This document shows positions 46,555-55,736 of a stretch of DNA of 64,000 nucleotides, piece after piece. The stretch comes from Dipteris shenzhenensis. Lineage: Eukaryota > Polypodiophyta > Polypodiopsida > Gleicheniales. The stretch is from assembly GCA_047967505.1 (NCBI GenBank), contig CM106538.1; one strand, written 5' to 3'. The position numbers and the translations under genes are program-made. The first letter of the stretch is position 1. The number at the start of each line of letters is the position of its first letter. Below the pieces are notes generated by a model. That model ran no database searches. It saw nothing but the letters and a program-made list of their open reading frames with translations, and was not told the origin of the DNA.

Positions 46555-49500
46555 AATGAGGCAAGATAACTTCGTTTATAGAATGGGAAACAGTGCCAAC
46601 CAGAGATATGGGAGGAAATGGATTTATCCAGATGTGGCAAGGAAGCCCTTTTTATAGTGTGGGGGTAGGGTCTGCAGATAGCCGACCTAGGTCTGCTTTA
46701 CCTGACACAAACTTGGTCAGCTGACTGACCCAACCCTGGTCAGCCACACTGTTGGGCTGGTTAGCCCCAGCCAGCTGGCACAAAACCAGCCTGTAATAGG
46801 CCCTCTACCAGCCTTCTAACCTGCCTCTAACCCTGGCCAAATGCCTTGGTAAACAGGCCGCAAACTAACTGAGAAAACTACTCCTTTCCAGGGTGGGCAC
46901 ACCCACATAGAAGTCCTCACTCTGCATGCATGAGATGCTCTGAATTCTAACAAGTACATCCCCCATGGGGAACTAGAGGTGTCTATCTCACATCTCCAAG
47001 ACTGATGAAACTAAGAAAAGACTACTTATGAAACTAGGAACCATAGGAAAGAACCACCATGTATCAGGAAGTTCCTATCATGTCATGTTATGTGTCTTAT
47101 ATCATTTGTCGGGTATCATTAGGGAGTTGCTTGCTAAAGGTCAACTCCCACGCAGCGGAATCTCCTTAAAGTGCCCCTTCTGGGGCTCAAAACTAGGAAC
47201 CTTTGGCCCACAAAACTACCTCACATCAAGGCAAGGGCCCAGCCCCTAGGTCTGCCTTATATAAGGCCTGGTTGGCTGCCTGCCCAACCAGCCTCTCTCT
47301 TGGCTGACCCATGTGCTGGTCTGTCCCACCTCTGCTGCACCCTACTGCTCCGTACTTTTGTTGACGCCATCCATGAGTTCATAGCCGCTTCTCTTGGGTC
47401 CCTGCTGCTGTCCTCTGCTCCGCCTTATGCTCCTGCAGATCAGCCAGGTACCCTTGTCCTCTCTTTTCTCTATCTGATCCCTGCCCTCATGGCAGCCATG
47501 ATGCTGCCCATGTGGCCATCTCTTAGACAGGTTCACCCCCCCATGCTCTCCTCATATGGGGGCTTACAGAGGGGGAGGTGACCTTTACAACACCCTTTCT
47601 GACCGACACATCTAGGCACAATGCCAACACTTCGATGACGATGCTCCAGTAACTCCCTGGTCGTAGTCCTTGGGAACGTTTCGATGTCAAAATCTGCTGA
47701 GTCGGCCAGTTTATGGCAGACCAGTCGGTATTTTCAAGGGCCCTTGAGGCTTATAAAAGCAGCCCATTGCAGGGCATTCATTGATCCACCAGGTCAGCCA
47801 TCAGAGGAGCAGCAGGAGCAGCTGTACTCACACCCTCAGGCCTACATCGAGGTGGCCGAGGAGTCCAGGAGTTGCTGCAGACTGAGCTCTCAAGGGCTAG
47901 ACCTTGGGTGTCTTCTAGGGCAGCAAGGTGTTGTGATCTGCAGGGAGAGTCCACACATACTCGAGGTGGAGCATGCGGGCTCAAGTCTAGAGATATCCGG
48001 CAGATAGTAGAAGTACCTGGTGGTAAGATCAAAGGACCACGCTCTGGTGGGACTTTGGATCTATCTCTTTTGTATTGTGTCCATAGCTTTGGACGGAAAT
48101 ATATTGTTTTGGTGGTAGCCTAAGCCTTCGAGGTGCAAGGCTAACACAAGCACTATTTGGGAGCCGGTTAGGAACACCTCCTAACGCTAGGCTTGTCCCA
48201 AGCGCTCTTATATGGTTAACACAAGCGCTATTTCCGCTAGTAGGGAGAGATGGAAAGGATAGCAATATGCCTTGGCACCCACGGCCCAAGAGCCTTTTAT
48301 TATAAAGAGAGGGAGAGTGCTAAAAGGAAAAGGGTTGGCCCTCCCTTCAAAAGGTGACTTGTTTAAAAGGCCAAATGGTTGACTTTGGTCTTCATACTTA
48401 GCAGCAAATGCCTGCTCTACACCACGCATATCATCGTTAAAGACAGATTATTATTAGCTAGTATATTATCTTTAATGTATGCTAGCTGTTGTTGCAATAG
48501 TTTTGGACATGTATTTATCGATTTGGTTAACAGGGTAAAGACAGAAACTTTTTTTTTTTGAAGTAGGAAAAATATATGCATGCTGTCCACATGCTCAGTT
48601 CAATGTGCTGCCTTTTGGCAGCCCCTTTCTCCCTCATCATTCCCCCTGTCTTTCTACCGGTGTCAATCCCCCATGCTCTCCTCATATGTACGCCTTACAT
48701 GTGGGGAATTGACCCTCATTCTCCATCAGCAGGTTCATTCAATTATCGAAGTCTAGTGTGGCTCCTTAACCAGTTGATCTTTAATTGTCTCCATCGTTTA
48801 GTGGGAAGGATCTGGCTCTTCCATCGTAAGGCTGGCTCCACCAAGTTTATTTTTCCACATTTAAGTGGAAAAGCTCATTTTCAGTGTAGGAAGAGTCATC
48901 ACCTTGATTCCTTGGTGGTCGGCTTCTCTTCATCACCCCCGTTATTGAGCACTCTGCAATTATGGTGAGGTGAGATACATCCGTCGACATGGATCTCACT
49001 TCTTTGCATGACCATGAGGAGTCAGTAATGGTAGAGGTTCACATTGAGGCAACAAGAATGGGAAGGGTAGCAGACAAAAACACAGGGCCTGAGACAGCCC
49101 ATTTAGCGGCACCATAAGCTAGCCAAAAGGCCACCCACACAGGCCAGCCAATGGCCAACTGGACAAGGAGCCAGCCAACCTAGCCTCAGTCTGGCTAACT
49201 AGCCAACTAGAATAGTCAGGAGTTTAGGATGATTTAACTCTTCTTGAACATTGATATAAAGTGTCCTCCAGTCTTGATGCAGTACTACATTTACAGATAT
49301 AGCTGCAATTAATACTCTTCCTGGGGAGGGAGCCAGGTATCCCCTGCTCCTCTCCCTCCCCGTGTGAAAAAGGTAACTTCTATGAGGACTTTGAAAACAA
49401 TACAAAGAATTACCTCTCTGTGAGGCATTGAAAGAGAAAACTGGCCATCTTTTTGTAAGATTTGATATATTTAATCTTTTGAAAGTATAGGTTGTTTTCA

Positions 49501-50324
49501 ACCTTGGTGGGTCCCAATTTGTTTGCATGCACAGCATCAGATCATGACATTATTATTTTTCTGTGTTTGGATCAGGCTCTGGCGTATATGAATGATGAGT
49601 TCATGTTTCAGTTATTTGGAAAATACAAGGACATGGCGAATGCTGTAAAACATCCATGCCATTTGAACATGGCAGCCTGTATGTTGAGATTGGATCGTTA
49701 TGATGATGCAATTGCACAGTGCAGTATGGTATGTTGAATTTGTCAAAGCTTGATTAAGGTCAATTTACAATGACTGGCTCAAATCTTTGTAAAAACCACT
49801 CAATCGAGTCGTTTAATTTCTGCGTCAGATGCCCTAGGGATATAAGATTTCCAGGATCCATAAAGCTTTTCTAGTGTGCTTGCTTGCCTTAGCTTGACAA
49901 AACGTTTGAAGATTATTGAGGCTTCACTTGAGTATTGGGCTAGAATGCAAACAAGCAGATTTTCTGATTCCTCCAAATATGCTTGGAACTTCATCAGGTT
50001 TTGCAGGAGGATGAGACAAATGTCAAAGCTTTGTTTAGACGAGGCAAGGCTCGTGCTGCTCTTGGTCGGACAGATGAAGCCAGAGAGGATTTCAAGAAAG
50101 TTAAGAAGCTATCTCCGGAAGACAAAGTTGTTGTTAAAGAGCTGCGTCTACTTGCTGAACAGGACAAACAAGTATATGAGAAGCAGAAGGAACTGTACAA
50201 GGGATTATTTGGTCCTCCTCCTGCTGCAAAGACAAGAAAATTGTACTGGTATCAGATATTGTGGAGCTGGATTACGTCAAAGATTAGATCAATTTTTAGA
50301 ATTTACAATAATAAGGATGATTAG
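40134..50324 (+). CDS. TWD1: FKBP42/TWISTED DWARF 1 immunophilin, 7 exons
   Basis: This membrane-anchored co-chaperone binds HSP90 through its TPR domain. In Arabidopsis it is needed for ABCB1/ABCB19 auxin transporters to reach the plasma membrane. Exons by GT-AG fit: 40134-40191, 40395-40571, 41261-41350, 41527-41711, 42093-42215, 49576-49728, 49998-50324; 1,113 nt, 370 codons, frame kept at every junction (Arabidopsis 365). FKBP domain about residues 50-170: VTKQIVKEGHGKPPSQQSTC, LHYRAWTE, FSFPNVPPKADLIYEVEM. TPR region about 176-305: ADGNQLFKDDKIEEAIQQYE, CHLNMAACMLRLDRYDDAIA, VKALFRRGKARAALGRTDEA. The C-terminal anchor KLYWYQILWSWITSK ends RIYNNKDD. The first ATG is preceded by a pyrimidine-rich leader; I see no clear TATA box. 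Intron 5 is 7.36 kb and holds transposon DNA. No defect is visible. Confidence 0.95.
40198..40234. repeat. (CT)n microsatellite in FKBP42 intron 1
   Basis: About 18 CT units start six bases after the 5' splice site of the 203-bp intron 1. They could act as a polypyrimidine-rich intronic enhancer; this is speculation. Confidence 0.95.
43391..43470. repeat. GT/GA compound microsatellite
   Basis: (GT)n at about 43389-43408, (GA)n to about 43430, (GT)n again to about 43458, then (GA)n to 43470. Alternating blocks of the two motifs suggest slippage plus local duplication. Confidence 0.95.
43550..43735. repeat. CTCCGTACAGTCCCGTCTGC tandem words
   Basis: The 22-bp unit ctccgtacagtcccgtctgc occurs twice in tandem (about 43628-43672), with looser relatives (ctccgtacac, ctccgtacagtcctgtgtct, gtccgtac) on both sides. 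It sits directly upstream of the DUF4283-like ORF and may be its leader. Confidence 0.85.
43762..44182 (+). pseudogene. DUF4283-like (LINE ORF1-type) fragment
   Basis: From the ATG at 43762 one frame reads MASGSDVCTYARKERPADAK and a charged region; a second, offset by one base after tttctttccag (about 44023), reads VMQWIKSILGGCFVEGVYFA and then SRGFYEVYLNRGL. The W-I-x-S...RGF-EVY-L pattern resembles DUF4283 of plant LINE ORF1 and related element proteins. The offset is either a frameshift or a small intron, since a GT...TTTCTTTCCAG pair is present. Similarity ends about 30 bp before the LTR element insertion point, so that element may have cut it. Confidence 0.4.
44216..44717 (-). repeat. 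3' LTR of the intron-5 element
   Basis: It matches 46483-46952 across long stretches, including gttagccccagccagctggc and tggtcagcc words. It contains a (GA)n run at 44243-44258. Internal ctgacc/ggtcagccgactgacc words form small inverted repeats. Confidence 0.85.
45310..45819 (-). pseudogene. copia-type gag of the intron-5 element
   Basis: Frame 1 (45819-45637) reads FLEELQDWEDRDSKAHSALV then TNEVSPAVQALASASKV; frame 2 (45630-45310) continues LQGQLYNLEFPASSLMQPFI and KLPTAYDVVSQALRCQVST. This is the gag-polypeptide (UBN2) fold of copia elements. One frameshift near 45635 separates them. Downstream at about 45230-45290 a zinc knuckle remnant reads CYARTKRSHFANDC, with the second Cys replaced by Arg. 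Confidence 0.8.
46483..46952 (-). repeat. 5' LTR of the intron-5 element
   Basis: This 470-bp LTR is next to the primer-binding site. It contains a long (AG)n run at about 46514-46551 and the tttttatagtg box near 46650. Several LTR differences from the 3' copy show the insertion is not recent. Confidence 0.9.
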
Positions 50325-53200
50325 CATTCCGAGTAAGAGAGAACCTGCAAATTGCCAGATTAACTTCAAGGAGTGTTAACTCTCGCCCCCCCAGGGAAGA
50401 TTTGTGTCCTACACTGATCGTCACCTATTTGGCAGTTTGCATATATTGGACTTGAGGTGCTAGTTTGGAAAGAGTGACCTGTCCATTTGTTGTAGGCATG
50501 ATAGTAATTTATGGCTAATGCCTTAGTTCTAGTTGCGGCAAGCTCTGAGCGGATTTTGTGAGTCTTTAAGATAGTAACTTGTCTTATGAAAGAGAGGCTG
50601 GCGAACTGTTTTCCTAAAAGCTATATATGTACATGGAAGGACTGTTCAAAGAGAAAAAGGTCTCCATTAAGGAGGAACTTTATGCTAAAAGAATAAAAAA
50701 CGATTCAGTTATTGCCATTAAATGTTCTCAAGTTCCCAAGAATCACATTAAAAGTAGAAACCGTAATAGTGTTATGATTCTGTTCATTCATTGTCTGTTG
50801 TAATAGCAGATGCACGTGCTTTGAAACAACTATTGATCTCTCTCTGCAGAATGGAATATCTGAACGTTCTGTACTAAGAAACGCCTGAATTATGCACACA
50901 CCAAATTTATGTACTGCTTAATGGCCCTAAAAAACTGAGACACGCAGAAATTGTACCCTTTTTTAATTCTAAAGTGTTGGATAAAGCTAGGGCAAGTCTT
51001 GGGTTGAAAATTTGCAATTGTATGAAATTTATAACCTTGGATGAATAACATATCTTAAGAAGGCATATGGCTAAACTAGGAGAGAGCAGTTTATCCGGTT
51101 GTTTGATCTACATCTTAAGCATAAAACAAGGCTCTTTAGAGTGAACCAAGAAAGTCACCTCACGTCACCGTTCATGAAGTTACTTATTTTTACAGCTTTC
51201 TTGCATGTGCAGTTGTGAGTAAATGTGATAGGTGTGTAACTCCTAGATGCATGAGTCAATACACTAATCTTGTTGCTCCTAAAGGGAGCCTTTGTGATGG
51301 ACTGATTCGTTGGGTGTTGAAGAAGCGTGATAAGAGAGAGTGTTGCATGCTTGCCTCGAGGGAGCTGGTGTAGGATGGCTCACCAACTCGAGCTCATTTT
51401 AATAAGAATGTGTCAATGCAGGCCATGAAGACTCTGCAAGGTGTAGAAACGTTGGGTGGTTAGTGGAGTAGTGATTTCAAGACAAAGGTAGCACATTTGT
51501 TGAGTTGAGTGGGTCTTTGAGGCCGAGGAATAATCCTTTGCTATTCTCGAAAGCTATGATGTGCTTTCTACGAGGTCCCAAGAAGAAACAGATATTTGTA
51601 TGTGGCAAAGGTACGAGGATACGTGGCAATTGCGCATTGACAAGGGATCCTTCACCAGTTTGCTTGGGTAGTTCCTTACATGTTACTGTAAAGATTTTGA
51701 ATGCTCATATGGGCATAGAGAGAAACATATCAGGGAAGATCTGGAAGCTAAGTGAGTGTCTAAGCCATGCCAATTCAATTTGAAACTTAACTGTGGTGAA
51801 ATCTTGTAATGGCAACCAAATGGACATGGAAAACAAAAGCAAAGGGGGAAAAAAGAACTTGGCAATTGGAAAGATAAACATAAGAGAAGGTCTGATAACT
51901 CCTTGGATGAGGTTGACAAGAAACAAGAATGGTGATACTTTGCAAGTTCTTATGCAAGAATGGTGATACTTTGCAAGTTCTTATGCAATGCTTTGTTTGT
52001 TTGTCGAATGTGAGTATTACTAGATACGGGTAAACAAAGGCTATCTCCAGGTTAATCAAGAGGTTCGATCTCATGTATTTACCCTTTAGAGAAAAAGAAT
52101 CGTAAATCTTGGTATTGCAAGGGTTTGAAGGGCTTAGTTTGCTTCATGCATATCCCTTGGATAGGTGCAATGAGCGTCGCCCTTGATATGGTGCTGCCAA
52201 GTGGTGCACTAGGGATAAGGAAAGTCGTCTCATGGCTATGAAAATGCAAAGGGTTTTTGTCTAATTTGTGGTTGCAAATCAGAACATGGTGAAGAAGAGG
52301 ATTGCACCGATTAGACCCAATACATGATATCAATAGCTCGAAGTTGAAGAATGGCTAGATTTATGGGATGATATTTGTTTCATTAATTTTGTGTCCAGTA
52401 GACTCTTTACATATGCAAGGATTCATTCGAATCGATTGGCAAAGAAGATGGGCTTCAAGGACGCTAGATCGGACTGAATCTACATCTGTATTTGCCTTAC
52501 TCAAAGGTACCAAAAAAGAGAGAGAAAGTTGCTATGATAAACTCACAATTGAGGTATAGTGTGGCTGCATCCAATCAAGCAATCACTTTCTCCTAGCCCA
52601 AAGCTATCACTTCAATCTTGTGTATGACAATATTTGAAGGACGACAATGATGTTTGCATTGCTCAAGGGTTTAGGCTAATGCAATCACACGTTAGAGAAA
52701 AGAAAGAGAGGCATTGAAAAGGTGGGTTTCTAAAGACAAAAAAAGCTTGGAGGTGAGGGTTCAGCGTCTGTACATGGTTGATCTTGTAAATTTAGTTTGT
52801 TTCCTTCACATTGTAAGTACATACATGTATCATAACACTACTATTCTTTACTTTAACATTTTCATTTTTGCAATTATTAAAGTCACAATATGCTCGTGTG
52901 TGTATGTGTGGCTTAACATAAAGGAACAAAAAACCAACTACCTAAGCCTTCCATGACAAAGTAACCCCAACCCCTACCTACACAACCATTATTGAACAAT
53001 AACTTAAGCAAGAGTACAAATCAAGATGATTATTAAGCAAGGAAACCAATGCCATAGGTACAGACATAAGTTTTTTTCATTTTGACACTTATCATATAGA
53101 TCCACTTTTATTCACTTATTGTTAGTAGGTTGGGAGTAAGTTCCACATGGTGGGCTTACTCCCACCATGTGGTCTTACCCTTTGGTTGGGGTGGGCCACA
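50325..53200. other. 3' flank of FKBP42 and intergenic DNA
   Basis: The untranslated region probably extends to about 50.7 kb, where an aataaaaaa-type signal (aagaataaaaaacg, 50688-50701) lies. Beyond, open frames at 51505-51783 and 52368-52559 show no domain. A 31-bp tandem duplication starts aagaatggtgatactttgca at 51925 and 51956. Confidence 0.5.
50690..50698 (+). terminator. Possible polyadenylation signal of FKBP42
   Basis: AATAAA lies within aagaataaaaaacg about 366 bp after the stop codon, a normal distance for a plant 3' untranslated region. It is the clearest such hexamer in that interval by eye. Confidence 0.4.
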
Positions 53201-53258
53201 CACACATACACAATAATTTTGATTAGTGAATGCATCTCTTACACACAAAAACTTATTT

Positions 53259-53295
<37 letters not shown>

Positions 53296-53455
53296 CATGC
53301 ACGCATGCGCGCGCACACACTCAATAATTTTGATTAGTAAATGCATCTCTTACATACAAAGACTTACTTCTTTACACACACACGTGCATACACACACACA
53401 CACACACACGTGCGTACACACATACACATGCATGCACACACACACACACACGTAT
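53200..53455. repeat. CA/CG alternating tract inside a 112-bp duplication
   Basis: Long (CA)n runs are mixed with gcatgcacgcatgcgcgcgc and acacgtgcgtacac, all alternating pyrimidine-purine. Two copies of caataattttgattagt plus aatgcatctcttacatacaa, at 53211 and 53323, show the CA block was duplicated with its flank. Confidence 0.9.
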
Positions 53456-53722
53456 ACTTTCCCAACTATGAATTATTCCTTTATGTACCCCCTATGAAAT
53501 TTTTCCTTTACACTCTATTTTTAGCCACCCCACACACCAAGCACACTAATCCTCCCATACTTCCTCTTATCCCCCCTCTAGGGTTTCCCCCGTCCCCTCC
53601 CTCTCCCCCAGCCAGAACAACCACTTTGGTTTAATCACGCTATTTGGTTCATTTCCAATAACTTGACCACCTTCTTCCAAGGGAGACCATTGACGGCTGC
53701 ATTCAACTATTCAACTCCTTCA

Positions 53723-55535
53723 TGACTAACTGTATACTAGATTTAGTTGAAATAAAGGATATATAAAAATTCCTTTAGGGTTAGGGTTAGGGTCTCCAAC
53801 GCTTTTCTTTTTAGCACTCTTTTGGGTTAGTGCTATGCACATATGATAACATGATGTTGAGATGGTTCCTCAACACCTTTTCTCAAGATCAACATCAAGA
53901 AGTAGGCCTTCCCTCAAGATGATGATTCTGGGAAATCGAAGAAGAATTGAGCATTACATTCCATCACACCCCTTCTCTGGGCCAAACCAAGAGCTTGTCG
54001 ATGTTTCTTAAAAAGCTCTTTCCCAAGTGGTTTTGTAAAGATATCTGCAACATTCTCTTTGTTGTCAAAATGTTGCAATGTGATGTCCCCAACTAACACT
54101 CTTTCTCTGATGAAGTGCTCTCTGACATCAATGTGCTTTGTCCTAGAGTGATATACTCGATTCTTGGCTAATGATTGAGCCGACTGATTATCACAGTATA
54201 TTGTTGTTGGCTTTGATGAGACAAAGTAATCTATTTCTGACAATAGTCTTTTGCGCCATATAGCCTCACATGCACATGTTGTGAGTGCCCTATATTTTGC
54301 TTTTGTTGAAGACAAAGAAATACTTGGTTGCTTGTTTGACAACCATCTTGACCAAGAAAAATGCATATCCTACTCATGATCTCCTGCAAATCAATGTCAC
54401 ATTATCCATGCAACCTTGGATGACTTCCTCTGTATTCTATTCTTATATCTTTGATGTATCTCAAGACTCTTTTGGCTGCATTTCAATGAGACTATTTTGG
54501 ATTTGCCATAAACTATGCAAGTGAACTTACTGCACAACAAATATCTGGCCTTGTGATAGTCTGTTATATAAGAGATCCGATGCGATATCAGTAGTACTTG
54601 TCATTGACTGTAGGCTTGGATCTTTAGTAAATTTCAAACTTTGTTCCATGGGAGTGGCTGCAATCTTGCAATCTGCCATATGAAACTTCTTTAGGAGACT
54701 ATTCACATATTTCTATTGGCTCATGAAGGTGCTGTCTGAGTCTCTTCAGAACTCAATACCAAGACAATAGTGCATAAGTCCAAGATCTTTCCTATCAAAC
54801 TCTGCAGATAAGCCTTGTTTCAACTTACTGATGAAGCTATCATTACTTCCTGTAACAACCAGATCATCTACATACAAAAGTGCAATAGTAATCTCTTCCC
54901 CTTGAACTTTGTAGTAGAGAGTATGATTTGCATTGGACTTCATGTATCCAAGATTAGCAAAATACTTGTCAATTTTGTTGTACCAACTTCTGGGTGCTTG
55001 CTTTAAGCTGTAGAGACTTTTCTTGAGATGGCAAACGTGATGCTCTTTCCGTGGTTTAACATACCCTGTTGGTTGCTGCATGTAGACTTCCTCGTCTAGC
55101 TAGCCATTGAGAAAAGCATTTTTGACATCTAGCTAATACGCATTCCCATCTACTGAGTATCACTAGTGATACCAAAAATCTTATGGAATCCATCTTTGCT
55201 ACTGAAAACCCAGTTGTTTGCAATGGCCTTCTTTCTTGTTGGAAGGTTGCATAATTCCCAAGTATTGTTTTTATACAACGCTTCCATTCCTTCATTCATA
55301 GCAATTTGCCATTCTGGCTTGTCAACTGCGTACTCTGGCTCTTTTATAGCCGTGGTTGTAGTCATAAGAGCATAATTGGTGGTTTTAATCTGAATTGCTT
55401 TGCCTTTCTGAGCATATTTTAATCTTCCTAGGGGTCTACTTTCCCTAGTAGACCGTCTGAGTTGCTGCTCGTCTCGAGGTGTCTCTGGCAATTCTTGCTC
55501 TTCTTCATCACCCTTTTCTGTAGGTGATCACACTA
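53723..55535 (-). mobile_element. Ty1/copia element, copy 3, 3' half only
   Basis: The LTR is 53723-53875 (tgactaactgtatac to ctcaaca, with agggttagggttaggg). Upstream on the minus strand are RNase H (54366-53914: KQPSISLSSTKAKYRAL, TIYCDNQSAQSLAKN) and RT (55081-54746: ALLYVDDLVVTGSNDSF), then the RT start with NNTWELCNLPTRKKAIANNW. Similarity ends near 55535, before integrase. Frameshifts are present. Sequence at the truncation shows gtaggtgatcac...gtcacctac, a short inverted repeat. Confidence 0.9.
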
Positions 55536-55736
55536 ATTACTCAGTCACCTACAGTCACACTAATTAGTGCGCTTTGGATGGGTTCACCGCCAATCGTTGA
55601 AGGACTAGGTAATAAATTGGGTAAGGGGGCGAACTTCCATACTTTAATAGAGGTGGAGGTGAGAGCCTTCGATCTACTTCTTCCAGTGATGCATTAGGGC
55701 ACTGTTGGGTAGATCTTGGAAGGACTGTAGATTGGG

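Larger units (their letters stand above)
44216..46952 (-). mobile_element. copia-gag LTR element with 5-bp TSD in FKBP42 intron 5
   Basis: The element is flanked by agtac on both sides (44211-44215 and 46953-46957), a perfect 5-bp target-site duplication. The right (5') LTR is 46483-46952, starting tgtaaatgttgcac and ending gaattctaaca. The left (3') LTR starts tgtcaatgttgcac at 44216 and keeps similarity to about 44717, then loses its last bases. The primer-binding complement ggctctgatacca abuts the 5' LTR at 46470-46482. The internal part encodes only a gag, so the element depended on helper enzymes. It is antisense to the host gene. Confidence 0.9.
42216..49575 (+). other. FKBP42 intron 5, 7.36 kb
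   Basis: The intron begins GTACCTAATCC and ends tttggatcag. The other introns are 176-689 bp. It holds microsatellites (43.39-43.47 kb), a 22-bp repeat (43.6-43.7 kb), a DUF4283-like fragment (43.76-44.18 kb) and an antisense LTR element (44.2-46.95 kb). The stretch 46.96-49.5 kb contains an LTR-like segment with ccttatataaggcc at 47256 and two copies of a ctctcctcatatg block (47547, 48668). Confidence 0.9.
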
